Positions 1 to 9,801 of a stretch of 35,038 nt of DNA are shown here, one piece after another; the stretch's first letter is position 1, and each line of letters opens with the position of its first letter. Source of the DNA: Chara braunii (lineage: Eukaryota > Streptophyta > Charophyceae > Charales > Characeae); assembly GCA_003427395.1 (NCBI GenBank), contig BFEA01000187.1, positions 2,494,620-2,529,657 on the forward strand, given 5' to 3'. The notes under the pieces are model-generated. The model was not told where the DNA came from and did not search any database. It saw nothing but the letters and a program-made list of their open reading frames with translations. A program made the translations under genes and the position numbers.

Positions 1-930
1 GCGGGTAAGGACTCGAGAAAGACGTCCCTGAACTCGTCGAGGATTGAAGTGATAGCGGGGTTGGAGGGCGGGGCTTGATCGGGTTTGTCCGTCGGGAGTA
101 AGTCCTTGGGACTTTCGTGATCAAGGACAAGACAGTAGTAGGCGGAGTCGGGGCTTAGGCAAGCCATGTGGAGGAATTGGTGCGGGGTGACAGAGCCTTG
201 GGAGGTCGGATATTGGAGATAGGGGATGTCAATGGTTGTGTCGGGGGGGTTGGTGAGGCGAAGGAAGTTGGGGTGGAATGCGTATGGCATGTAGCGGTCC
301 AGCCACGGGGTTCCTAAGACGATGTCGCACATCAAGTGCATGACATCAAACGAGACCTGACTGCGGAGGGTTCCGATGGTCATGATGGTCTCGGGAACCG
401 TGAGGTCTACTACGACGGCGGTGTCTTTGTCCCCTAGGCGAATCGTGATCGGGGAGTCATAGCCGGTAGAGGTAAGACCGTCTTTGCGGACACACGCATC
501 GGTGATGAAGTTACCGGTGGCTCCAATGTCGAGGAGGGCCCGGAACTTAGTTGTTGACACACCAAGGGTGGCAGCGATGAATTTGAGGTGGAAACGAGAT
601 GAGTTGGCGGTGGAGATGATGGTGTTGAGGCGNCGTTGTTCGTTGCCTAAGCGGACAAGCCGATCGTGTCGGGCTTGTTCCTCAACAACATCGGAGAAGG
701 TGATAGTGGATGCATTTGGAGGAAGGGTAGAGGAGCATGAGGCAGTGGGAGGTGTTTGCGACGCCTGGGAATCGTCCGGTGGAGGGGGCATCGCCGGAGA
801 GGGGGAAGGCAAACGAATTGGCGATGTCGGATGGGCCATCGGTGCGACGAAGGATGTCACAGATGGGTAGGCCGACAGATGCAATGTTGAAGCCGAGTCA
901 GTGTTCTGGGGACTGTGTTCATGACGAGGA
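1..930 (-). CDS. pol: Pol N-terminus: retropepsin-like aspartic protease to start of RT (partial)
   Basis: This minus-strand frame is open from the stop at 1164 to the window edge, with no stop. A Pro/Ser/Thr-rich linker is followed by the retropepsin active-site loop DIGATGNFI (about 530-504; the Asp is the catalytic residue) and the second family motif DIVLGTPWLDRY (about 326-291). The downstream segment (FLHMACLSPDSAYYCLVL) and ILDEFRDVFLESLP at 46-3 match the stretch that precedes RT in Ty3/gypsy Pol. The protease would process Gag and Pol. It is shifted +1 relative to the Gag C-terminus and overlaps it, so expression would need frameshifting or a single-base repair. The catalytic motif looks intact. 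Confidence 0.85.
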
Positions 931-2051
931 GGGGCCCGCGCTTGCCGAGGGCGGTGATGCGGAGCTTGCAGGTTGCGTGGAGGTGGACTGACGGGTGAAT
1001 CGTGCGGTGTTGGGGCAGTTGGTTTGTTGGTGCCCCAATTGGCGACAACGGAAGCAACCCCCTTTTGCTTGGAGGTAGGTGCGCTCCTCGGGGGTGAGTT
1101 TCTTGAGGCGGGAGGGTGGGGTAGATGAGGGTGGTCGGGAGCTGCGATCTCTGCGCTCCATTCTCATGAACTGGACGACATCGATTTCCTCGGAAGTGAG
1201 GGATGAAGAGTCGAGTGAATCGAAAGATGCGTCGGGGTCAGATGTGGTGAACTCGTCTGAGGAAGTGATGGAGGTGGTGTCTTCGGGGGTAATGTGGTGG
1301 AAAAAGTGGGTGCGGGAGGCACCGGGGGGGGCCTGGTGGTGGGGGTGGAGGAGTCGATCGTGGTGGAGCATGCGAGAGAGGAGGTCAGCAAGGGGCATGT
1401 CGGGTTCGTGGGCGAGGGCGGTTGCAAGGTCTTTGTGGCATACTCGTTTGATGCGGGAGATGAACGCACAGTCGGGAATGACGGTGTGGGGGAGGTGGTG
1501 TCGGAGGGAGCGGACGTATTGGACGAAGCGGTCCGTGGGACCGGTCTGGCGGAGGTGGCAGAATTGTTCAAGGTAGTCGTCAATGGTTTTCTGGGGCCGG
1601 AAGGTGGCAGTGAGGCGGGTGGCCCATTGGAGGAAGGTGTGGCGCGGTCCTCCGGAGGCTCGGCGGTTGCTAGCTTCAGCCATCCACCATTTGGCTGCAT
1701 TGCCGAGGAGGCGGGAGGTGGCAATGGGGAGCCAGTGGGCAAGGGGCATGTGGTGGAGTTGAAATGAGTTCTGAAGCTGGATTAGGAAGAGGAAAACGTC
1801 CTCGTGGGTGAGGCCGGAGAAGGACATGATTTCGCTAGATCGGAAGGAACGGGGATTTCCCCGTCGCGGTGAACGATCTGCGCGAGGGTGTTGAAGCTGA
1901 GGTTATCGGGGGTGGTGTCGTAGCAGGTGTGGTCGATTTGGTTGTTGTCCTCAAGGAGGTAGTTGGGGGGAAGTTGTGGCATTGCGGGGAAGGCCCCAGA
2001 GGTGACTTGGGAATAGGTGGGACGGATGGTGGGGATGGTGGAGGTGGTCAT
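919..2051 (-). pseudogene. gag: retrotransposon Gag, frameshifted
   Basis: Gag would form the virus-like particle and bind element RNA. The likely start is the ATG at 2051 (MTTSTIPTIRPTYS); this frame runs to a stop at 1782. The capsid-like part continues in a second frame, from MSFSGLTHEDVF at 1827 to a TGA at 919, so the frame changes by one base between about 1870 and 1826. The second part has the W-rich retrotransposon-gag signature (LLGNAAKWWMAEA, then TFLQWATRLTATF and YLEQFCHLRQ). It ends with a CX2CX4HX4C zinc knuckle (CFRCRQLGHQQTNC, 1056-1015) and a Ser/Pro/Ala tail. The length is ordinary for Ty3/gypsy Gag. The break could be real decay or an assembly indel. Confidence 0.85.
1015..1056 (-). 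other. CCHC zinc knuckle of Gag
   Basis: Cys-X2-Cys-X4-His-X4-Cys with a basic, Gln-rich filling (CFRCRQLGHQQTNC). It is the nucleocapsid RNA-binding knuckle and fixes both the strand and the family of the left-edge element. Confidence 0.92.
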
Positions 2052-2152
2052 GATGGGTTGGGAGAGGGTTTGGGAGTGCGAGGGGGGAAGAGGGGTGACT
2101 TTGATGGGCGAGGAATGAGGCAGTGTGCTGGATGCGCCGGATGAGGGAGGAG

Positions 2153-2199
2153 GTGTGCTCTCTCTCCCTCTCTCACCCTCAGCCTCACGCTCGTTACAC
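2153..2199 (+). repeat. LTR 3' end fragment (plus orientation), ...CGTTACA
   Basis: The plus strand ends in CTCACGCTCGTTACA and is followed one base later by a primer-binding site. The CGTTACA terminus next to a PBS is the usual end of many plant LTRs. About 45 bp match the inverted segment at 34847-34912. Its orientation is opposite to the gag that starts only about 150 bp to the left, so this is a truncated LTR remnant or a nested insertion, not the gag element's own LTR. Confidence 0.55.
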
Positions 2200-2211
2200 T
2201 GGTATCGGAGC
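2200..2211 (+). other. primer-binding site, tRNA-iMet type variant
   Basis: TGGTATCGGAGC differs from the common plant PBS TGGTATCAGAGC by one base and sits directly after an LTR-like CGTTACA end. It would anneal to the 3' end of initiator tRNA-Met to prime minus-strand synthesis. The next bases (GGTTCGAACC) resemble a tRNA T-arm, but no full tRNA can be folded here. Confidence 0.6.
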
Positions 2212-2216
2212 GGTTC

Positions 2217-2310
2217 GAACCCGCCCACCCACACCCACCCACAAGCATGCACGCTTGCCCACCCACCCACCCACCAACCCACCTACACCCACCTACACCC
2301 ACCCAGCCCC
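2217..2310 (+). repeat. degenerate (CCCA)n microsatellite
   Basis: CCCAC/CCTACA runs with one interruption that is itself palindromic (GCATGCACGCTTGC). From here to 2550 there is no gene, only T-rich and A-rich homopolymer stretches that resemble the leader found downstream of the PBS at 4049. Confidence 0.85.
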
Positions 2311-2553
2311 CGACACCCTTGTATTTTTTTATCGTCAATGTGTGTTTTTTTTTTTGTCGTTGTCTGGATTTCATTCCTTTTTTGTTTTGAACGGCGAGCT
2401 GCCCTCGTGGAGGAAAACGAGCCCAATGAGGGGTTAGAAGGGGGAAAAAAAAAGAAAAAAAAAAATGAGAAAAGGGGAAGGGAAAGACAAAAACGAAGAG
2501 AGAGGGACAACATCCGCGAATGTGGTCGTGGCTATGCCGCAAGTACAGGCCAA

Positions 2554-2885
2554 TCTAATCTGAGTGTCACCACTCAGGCTAGACCTAGAAATTGAAGTGC
2601 TATATGATAGAAATGGCTAAGTACAACCATTTTTGCAATGGACCTGCACTAGCAGAAAAAGTGTCGGGTACGTCAAACTTTAAAGAGTCGTAACTCTTCA
2701 AGGAAAAGTAAGAAAAATAAAAATGAAGTGTTTTGAAAATGGCAGATCCTCAGCTATCTCGAAATTTCTGAGGTAGCTGATTTGAAATAAAGAAAAATAA
2801 ACAGAGGCAGTTGAAAGTAACTGCCTCCCTAAGTGTATGGCTGAGGTGCGGCCACACTGAGCTCTTGATCTTAACTCAGATCAAG
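2554..2885. repeat. cluster of six successive short hairpins in A-rich DNA
   Basis: Six inverted repeats follow one another: CTGAGTG/CACTCAG (2560-2577, extended by TCTA/TAGA), AAATGG/CCATTT (2611-2632), AAGAGT/ACTCTT with loop CGTA (2683-2698), TCAGCTATCTC/GAGGTAGCTGA (2750-2780, one G-T pair), GAGGCAGTT/AACTGCCTC (2804-2827) and CTTGATCT/AGATCAAG (2864-2885). The linkers are A-rich. No coding potential is seen. The function is unknown. Confidence 0.75.
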
Positions 2886-3207
2886 TGCTTAGCTTGAGCA
2901 ACAATTTTGGCTTGTGGGCAGGAGTGCTGGCCATTACCCTCCAACAACTATAAAAGTCAGCACTCCAACCTGCAGCTTCACAAATATGGCAGTGTTGTCG
3001 GTGCTTTCGCTCATTTGAGTATTGGCCGGATTCTGGTGTTGGAGAGTGAGAGAGTGGTCTGTAGAAGAGTGGACTGAGGAGCGACGCAGCCATATGCGAT
3101 GCTGGGGGCACTCTGCCTCAGCGTTAGGTTGGTGCTGCGTCTGTGGGATTGCCCCAGGCCCCAAGGACCACGTTGTGGAACCGGGGCTCTGCCCTAGGCT
3201 AACTCGA
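2886..3207. other. intergenic, no gene seen
   Basis: Only short unsupported reading frames. A TATAAAA at 2950-2956 could be a promoter element, but no coding region follows it convincingly. Confidence 0.4.
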
Positions 3208-3289
3208 TCAATCAAGCAATCAATCAATCAAGTAATCTATCGATCGTATCCGATGGATTGATTGATTGATCGACCGATTGATTGCTTGC

Positions 3290-3338
<49 letters not shown>

Positions 3339-3340
3339 AT
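3208..3340. repeat. (AATC)n / (GATT)n microsatellite with inverted halves
   Basis: A short AATC run is followed, across GTAATCTATCGATCG, by a long GATT run, so the two halves are complementary and can fold. The same tetranucleotide, again in inverted arrangement, recurs at 25722-25815. Confidence 0.9.
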
Positions 3341-3521
3341 TTTATAATTAAAAAAAAAACGACGTGTTGTACACAACGTCCCTTGCCCGTCGATTCTTCT
3401 TTTTCCTCTCCCCACTTTCAAAGTTTTTCCACCCCCCGGCTGCGATGTGGCTCACATTAAAAAAACTTAAAAAAAGGAAAAACAACCCATCAATCAATTT
3501 ATCCAATTGATTGATTGATAG

Positions 3522-3524
<3 letters not shown>

Positions 3525-3608
<84 letters not shown>
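3525..3608 (+). repeat. (GA)n microsatellite
   Basis: GAGAGA with a few AAG, GGG and CAG interruptions, preceded by a short AATC/GATT patch. Confidence 0.95.
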
Positions 3609-3738
3609 CTCTTCCCACCCTGATTTCCCGCACCATTCCCCCCAATTTCCCAGGCCACAACCTAGGCTTGGACCTGGGGTTGAACCTCTGGACGCACGTG
3701 GGCAGGATCTGGTCCTGTCCTTCGGCCTGTACCCATGT

Positions 3739-4049
3739 TGTAGCGGACCTCTGGCAGGCCTGTGAGACCAGCCCCTTGGCCTGTTCTCATAGGCCTGTGT
3801 TGTATTCGGGGTAGTCCAGTCCAGGTCGGTACCTCTGTCGGTACCAGCCAGTCTAGTCTAGCCCCGTCAGTCCGTTGGGGTATACCCCAGTTGTTGTCTG
3901 TTTGTGAGATCATTCTACATCCGCACACTTTGGAGTACGTGTGTTGGAGTCTAGCATGGGAGCTGCACTTTGTCATCTCGCTCCCCCTTCTTCCTCCATC
4001 TCCATCTCTATCCCTGGCGGAACACCACACCTGGTGGGTCTGCCACACA
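3739..4049 (+). repeat. LTR, copy A (about 310 bp)
   Basis: Starts TGTAGCGGACC and ends ...GCCACACA immediately before a PBS, giving TG...CA termini. It is colinear with 27581-27886. Both copies include the tract TCCATCTCCATCTC and the end CACACCTGGTGGGTC. No 3' partner followed by a flank is visible in the window. Confidence 0.65.
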
Positions 4050-4060
4050 GGTATCGGAGC
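4049..4060 (+). other. primer-binding site, copy A
   Basis: AGGTATCGGAGC follows the LTR end. It is the same GGTATCGGAGC core as at 2201 and 27888, one base from the plant tRNA-iMet PBS. Confidence 0.6.
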
Positions 4061-4243
4061 TGGAACGTTCCCCGCTGCCACCCACCACCCCGCACAATAG
4101 GGAAAACAGCAAAACCTGACAACAGGGTTTTTGGCTGTTTTTCGGGCGGTTTTCGATGAAAACGAGGGAAGAAAAAAAAAAAAAAGGTGCAGCAGGAGAG
4201 CGATACGTGGCGAAAAAAGGATTGGTCATTCGCCATCACTACG
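4061..4243 (+). repeat. retroelement leader, copy A
   Basis: Leader shared with 27899-28085: AACGTTCCCCGCT, CACCCACCACCCCGCACA, an A-run, then GTGCAGCAGGAGAGCGA. Homology stops near 4243, after which no gag or pol is present, so this is a truncated element or a short non-autonomous one. Confidence 0.6.
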
Positions 4244-4280
4244 CGTTGTCGGAGGGCGTGGTGTCCCGACCCTCCTCCGT

Positions 4281-4302
4281 GTACCAAGTCCCTACTTGGT
4301 AC
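4281..4302. repeat. perfect 9-bp hairpin
   Basis: GTACCAAGT, loop CCCT, ACTTGGTAC. A further half copy (ACTTGGTACC) lies about 50 bp downstream. The rest of 4244-5136 has no recognisable gene. Confidence 0.7.
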
Positions 4303-5136
4303 CACTTTAGTTTTAGTGCTGCAATCTGAAGCTACTCCTGAAACACTATAACACTTGGTACCTGGGCTATACCATGACGTGGACCGGACCTGCTTGGCGC
4401 TTGCCTCAGCAGAAAGGTGCGCCGCAGGGCTTTCCATTGGTCCACGCAAACTCGGCGCCCTGCTGTACAGCAGAGCACAACCGGCCTGTGACCGTGGTAG
4501 CCGCCGGGCTCGCCCTGGGACGCGAAAGTAGAGAGATAGGTGTTGTCTTTTATATTATGCACCAAGCGCCCCTCTACAGAGTTATGGGTCAAGTGCATGA
4601 CACTGACAGCAGTCAGAAAAAGCAGAAAGCTAAACAAAAAGCAGCAAGAAAAGAAAAATGGAAAAGAAAACCAAAGGTTTAATTAATGTGGTTGGACTAC
4701 TAGCTTTAGTTCGGGGGAAATCTGACGGCCTCTGACCCCCAGTTATCGTTGCGTCTCACTTTTTTTTTATTATTATTTATTTATTGCTATCGTTATTCCC
4801 TTTTTTTTTACTTTCCTTGATTGGCCTGTTGTTTCGTAGGGAGGCCAACAGGACTGGGCTTCGAGTTCGGGCGGTGGTATTGCAGTCTAGGCAAGCCCAA
4901 CCCTTCGAATATCATTTGTACCGGGTCTGCACGTCTAGGCTCCACGTGGTAGGACCCCAGTAGCTGTACTGCAGGGTAGATACAGTGGGCTTGAAAAAGG
5001 GGAGTGTGAAAAAGAAAGAAAAGGGGGTAAGGATGAAAATCGGGTTTTGGGCTTGTGCGTGGACTTGCACCACTATTCAGGCGAAGCTGTGGCGCGAAGG
5101 AAACGAAAACTTGAAGCGTCATCCTTTCTTTCCGCA

Positions 5137-5163
5137 TTTATTTATTTATTATTATTATTATTA

Positions 5164-5212
<49 letters not shown>

Positions 5213-5220
5213 CATTATTA
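5137..5220 (+). repeat. (TTA)n microsatellite
   Basis: Long TTA/ATT run with TTTA at the left end and two ATC interruptions. Frames through it encode poly-Leu or poly-Tyr and are not genes. Confidence 0.95.
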
Positions 5221-5746
5221 CCTTACCGGTTTTCAGGCGCGGTCTTCTTCTTCCTTTTGTCATTTCGCGGGAAGGTCAACGGTCCGAATTTGGAGCTATA
5301 GTCCGAGTTGGCCCGCTTATATCGTCTAAGAATGAGCGCAGACTGTGTCGCACGGTTGGGCCCCAAAAGAGGGGCGGCCCGTGGCCGCATCGGTAGGGAG
5401 CCCATCACCCCCTATAGGAGGTCATAAGCCCCCTCCTTGCTATCAGAGACGGGCACCCGATGTAGATTAGTCTGTGCTGCGTTTTAAAGAGGGAAATGTG
5501 ACCTTTAGTATTCTGTTATGGGACCGCAGTGCCGAGCCTGCAGTCATATCGCTAGGGTCTAGGACGGACAAGTGTTAGTTTAGTTCGCGATCAACCGTTG
5601 GATTTTTGGTTTTGAATATTATCCCCAAAAATAAAAATAAAGAAAAAAAAATTAATTATTAGTTTATTGCTTTAAAATCCTTGAAATATGGTAAGGTCTG
5701 AAAAGGACTAATCTGAGTCCTTTGTTCAGAACGCAGGGGGAAAGGC

Positions 5747-5757
5747 TTATAAAAGGA
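5747..5757 (+). promoter_or_regulatory. TATA box
   Basis: CTTATAAAAGG is a textbook TATA element, with TATAAAA at 5749-5755. The ATG at 5905 lies about 150 bp downstream, which leaves room for a start site near 5780 and a short 5' leader. It could equally be an LTR promoter, since no clear LTR borders were found. Confidence 0.5.
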
Positions 5758-5904
5758 AGGAGGGGACGGGTTATCGTCCGCGGCCGGTCGCCTGGTGGTA
5801 CACAGTCTGTACTGCGAGCTCCGGTGGGGAGTGGTCTGCTATTGGAAGTCGACGGTCTAGTGTTGTGCTGTCTATCAAGCGGGGGCTGGCGATCCTGAGC
5901 GGAT

Positions 5905-6387
5905 ATGGCGGACCGAAATGGCCTGCGCGGTTACAGGCCTAGATATATGAGGTACTCCTGGATGTGGGAGAGAAAGGATGAGAAGGGTACTGTAGTGGAA
6001 ACCATACTGACCTACGGTAAGCCTGACGGGGAGGTGAGGCTAAAAGTTAATGTGTGTGGCCGTAGAGAGCAGGAAATGAGAAGAGATGAGAGTCTGCAGG
6101 CTGCGGTTACCGAGGCGCATAACAGAGCCGAGCGGAGGTGCAGGCGTGACGGGGTAACTGCAGGCATGCGGGTAACGGTCACTTACCACGAAGATGACTC
6201 ATCGACGGGGACTACTGACCGAGAGGTACAACACAATGACTGGGACTCCGAAGGGGAGTCCGAGATGAGTGACAGGGAGGCGGATATCCAGGTCTGGCAT
6301 GAGCTGGACCAGACCCGCCGAAACCAACCGTTGGCAGGCCCAGTGGAGCGCGGGCCCGAGGTGAGTTCGCGACAGCGGGGAGGCTGA
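5905..6387 (+). CDS. hypothetical protein, 160 aa, charged
   Basis: ATG in a good context (GATATGG) downstream of a TATA box, open for 160 codons. I do not recognise the family. The protein is highly charged: an Arg/Trp/Tyr-rich start (RYMRYSWMWERKDEKG), two beta-like stretches (VETILTYGKPDGEVRLKVNV and GMRVTVTYHED), a helical middle (AVTEAHNRAERRCRRDG) and an acidic, Asp/Glu/Ser-rich C-terminal third. There is no signal peptide or membrane segment. A pattern of Tyr-Ser, then Asp-Gly-Lys or Asp-Glu-Lys-Gly, then E-A-x-x-x-A-E-R loosely recurs in the 83-codon frame at 10941. It could be a small host gene or an accessory protein of an unidentified element. Confidence 0.4.
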   Translation: MADRNGLRGYRPRYMRYSWMWERKDEKGTVVETILTYGKPDGEVRLKVNVCGRREQEMRRDESLQAAVTEAHNRAERRCRRDGVTAGMRVTVTYHEDDSSTGTTDREVQHNDWDSEGESEMSDREADIQVWHELDQTRRNQPLAGPVERGPEVSSRQRGG

Positions 6388-9250
6388 GGAGAGTGCAGTG
6401 GTATGAGCACATGCTCGGGTACTCGTCTTACACGTGGCGCGGCCTGGCAGAGATCAAGAGGGTGGTCAATGAAAAGAGGGGGCGAGTTTTGCAAGGTGCG
6501 AGTAACGTCAACTGTTTTTCTTGTCAGACTGAGCGCAACGTAGATTGAGCTTGCGGGGGAGAAACAGAACAAGGGGAAGAGATATATGTGAAAAAGCGTG
6601 TGTGCGACGCGTGGCACCCCAAGAAAGACTGGCGCGTGAGGTAGAAGGTCAACGAAGGGGAGAGGCGGTGCAGATGAGCAGAGGGCGACCTTGCTAGATA
6701 CGATTGATGTCAACCGCTGCTTCCATGCTCACTCGCGGCGTTTTGTGTCTACCGAGCTGCAGCAGGTCTTCATGGGCCAGTGTCGAGACACGAGGGCTGG
6801 CTCTCGAGGCGGATACACGTGAGAGGCGAGCTACGTGGCACGGGGGTGAACGTGCGAGAAAGGGGAGGAAGTCAGACATTCTTGGGGGAAGGTGAAAAGT
6901 TTTCTATTGACGGCACGTTTCTGCTCTGGTTGTCGCATTGTGTGACGCAGCCAGTGAAAGCCAGCTACAGTGACCTGCAAACTGCGAGAGCGCGCGACTG
7001 CAATCCATGAAAACACTACTAGCTGCGGGGCCCTAGGGACGAAGAAGAGCTCTGTCAATGGAGCCGAGGGGGAGCGGGTACCGCGAAGGTAACACGCGGG
7101 GGTCAACCTAGTAGGGTAACGCGCGTCAGCAGCGGTGTGCGAGACGGTTACAGAGGGATGACTGCAGAGAGAGACTGCGTGAGCAAAGTAGGATGCAAGC
7201 CTGCAATGTGCGAATGACGTCGACAGTTGCGCGTATGCATACGCGACTTTCTGTTCCTACTGCAGTAATGGAGAAGGCAAAAGATCGTGCCAGAAATGAC
7301 ATGGGTGGCCATCGAGAGAGAGAAGTTATTTGTGCAAGGTATAGTAGGAGCCGTCATGAGATCCGCTAGCGGTGCGCCAAACTATGACTTCTTCATCGTC
7401 TTCTTGGGCACCGATTGACCGCCCTTCACTTGCGTGTGCGGCTGTAGTCACTAGCTGGTCAGTGTGCAATTGGTGAAAAGTTGAGTCGGTTTCAGTGCGG
7501 GTAACTGTATCAGTAGTTCACCGGAAGTTGACGTCACTTGTTTCATTTCCATCTGGTTCTTTCGCCCTAGCTTTGGCGCTATCCAGGCAGCTAGATCGTC
7601 TTTCTCGAAGACGTTAAACATTTCGGTCTAGTTTTCCTGTACACGAGCAGGAGAGGACGTCTGAGAGCCTGAGATGGAGGATTAAGAAAGACATCCGAGG
7701 GAAAAGGGCAGGACCCCTTTCTACCTTTAGTCGCAGACAGCGAAACAGCTAAATGATGTTGTTTATCTCGGATCTTCGGAGCTTTCCTCAACAATAATCT
7801 TGGCTGAATTTCAAGATAAGAAGCTTGTTATTACGAATAAGTTTTCTCTCCCTATTTCTTTTAATTAATTCATTTTATTTTTTTTCCCTTTTAAGCAGGA
7901 TTAATTCGTCTGCTTGATTAGTGCTGACTGGTTTGGTTGTGACGCAAAAGGGGTCAGACCCGCTGCAAACTGCATGAACAGGTGATCAGGGAAGTAGCTC
8001 CTCCCTATAACTGTGACTAAAGGCCTACTAGCCCCGGAGACTGATCGGAAGTGCTATTCGTGCAGAGTTGATTACTCGACTGTTTGTCAATTCAAATGGG
8101 GTATACAATTCTTGTACTGTGTGCCTGATATCGGGCTCGTAGGACAGCTGATCGAGTTTGGTTCATCCTTTCTATGTCGTTTTATTTGAGAACAGTGAGA
8201 GTAGAGGTCACAAGAGTCGTCTGGATTTTTGACTCTTCTTTCCCTCTTTTTGTGAAAACAAAAGCGTGTGTGAACGTGTGTGTTTACACGTGTATATCTG
8301 ATCAAACGCTCACCAGCTAGTCACAAGAGTTTGCTGTGATCTGTGTTTAACTGAGTGTGGGCGCGAGTGAGCATGCGTGTACCCGATCAAGATAAACGCA
8401 TAATAGTGCATTTGTACGCAAGGCTGAGAACAGCGCGTGCTGGCGGCAGTTCGGGTATTCAGGTCTGTTCTTTTTGGGGCTCAATGCGCAAACTCGTCTT
8501 TACAAGGAAACACAGAGGTAATTTTGGTAATATTCAAAGGTTTTGTCCTTTCTAAATAGATGGGGAAAAGAAGGAAAGTGTTGTGAAAAGTCTTTTACAT
8601 TCTTGTTAAGTTTTTACTGGACGGTGATTAATGATCTACTCGTTCCGTTCTAATATGTCTCGACCCAGAGAAGAGTACTTTGATCTTTCAGTTATTGTGT
8701 CAGGGGCTTAGTCTTGTCGAGGGGGCTCTCGTCAGGTACACCTCATGCAGGCCTCTCACCTGTACTCTAGGAAAACTCCGTTTATGGTTGGCCCGGACAT
8801 GGGTGATAGAGGTGCGTGTCCCTGAGGCATTTTCCTTTGGAGATCTGGTCTCTATCCTCTCGAAAGAAAATTGTTTATTTCGTCTGCTTCGGCGACGGAA
8901 TACCGGGATGTCCTTCAGAACGGATGGCGCCAGGTCCTCACTCTATGTTGCATACCGTATAGGTGCAGACCAGAACAAGAACCGACCTTTCAATACAAAG
9001 TATAAGATAGCACAGCGGAAGACTTAGATACCAATGATCCGAACAATCAATATTGCAATGCAGCCCCAAACATACATCATCATCATCATTCCATGGTGTG
9101 AAGGGGTCTGGCGCTTCACACAAGAAGACTGCGCCAGCCCCAACCATACACAGACGAAGGAGATGGGGGTTAGACGAAGAAGAAGGGAAGATGAGAATGT
9201 CGTCAACACCAAGTGTTCAGCACAGGCCCAAATAGTCCCTCGTCGAAATG
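6388..9250. other. no supported gene
   Basis: About 2.9 kb of mixed-composition DNA. Reading frames are short, overlap on both strands and show no family motif. A small CATCAT run lies near 9078. The sequence has no clear tandem structure or terminal repeats that I can see. Confidence 0.5.
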
Positions 9251-9290
9251 TCTGAATCCCAAAGGTCGAGTCTGGATCCAATGTCGTCAA

Positions 9291-9674
9291 NTCTCAAGTC
9301 NCAACTCTCTCTCTCTCTGTAGTAGTCTGCTGATACTGAGAAGTCAGGTGGTGAGNGGGGAAGAAGAGATGGTGGACATAGAGGAGGAAGAAGAAGAACT
9401 CTCTCTCTCTCTCTCTGTGTCCAGTACTAACCTGTGAAGTTGGCGCCTTGATGCAGGTACCTCNAAGATGGAGNTGGAGCTATGGCGCCANAGGTAAGTA
9501 CCGCTGGCCTCCGCCAGCCATCTCCCTCCACTNCAACTGCTACCACCTACTAGCGCCCAGCGNTGAAGACTACANCTATGGCTATGGGCGCCCAGCGCCG
9601 AAGACTACAGCTAGCGCTACTACTACCGCCTAGCGCTGAAGATTGNTGCAGCGCTCCTCCTNAGTGCTGCGGCN
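9291..9674. other. stretch with twelve isolated ambiguous bases
   Basis: Single Ns at 9291, 9301, 9356, 9464, 9474, 9491, 9533, 9563, 9575, 9646, 9662 and 9674, against one other (633) in the rest of the window outside the gap. Around 9551-9656 a diverged ~35-bp unit (AGCGCTGAAGACTACAGCTA) occurs about three times. The Ns probably mark a collapsed or polymorphic repeat. Confidence 0.7.
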
Positions 9675-9720
9675 GAAATCTGAAGACTACCGTCCTACTC
9701 TCCAACTGCCTACCCCCTTT

Positions 9721-9761
9721 CTGCAGGGCGGGCCAGTCCTTTATAGTGCTGGCCCGTGCAG
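9721..9761. repeat. GC-rich hairpin with 3-base bulge
   Basis: CTGCAGGGCGGGCCAG, then a 12-base loop, then CTGGCCCGTGCAG. Pairing is 8 bp plus 5 bp around a GGG bulge. It stands just left of the hairpin array at 9802. Confidence 0.7.
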
Positions 9762-9801
9762 GAGGCTGGCCGTGCCAATGCTCTTCTGGCCTAGACCCTG
9801 C

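Larger units (their letters stand above)
1..2051 (-). mobile_element. Ty3/gypsy LTR retrotransposon, 5' half, truncated by window edge
   Basis: Read on the minus strand, this stretch gives retroelement gag (capsid-like segment, then a CCHC zinc knuckle), an aspartic protease, and the conserved lead-in to reverse transcriptase (ILDEFRDVFLESLP) at the window's left edge. That order fits Ty3/gypsy (Metaviridae). The gag N-terminus and the protease share one frame, while the capsid and knuckle are in another. This suggests a single original gag-pol frame disturbed by two opposite shifts. I cannot place its 5' LTR: the only LTR/PBS signal nearby (2153-2221) lies on the opposite strand. RT, RNase H, integrase and the 3' LTR would lie left of position 1. 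Confidence 0.88.

Noticed and set aside
2180-2225. tRNA gene on the minus strand (TTCGAACC ... GATACCA)
   Set aside because: Only a T-loop-like word and a CCA-type end are present. The T-stem does not pair properly, and upstream is a CCCA microsatellite. An LTR/PBS junction explains it better.
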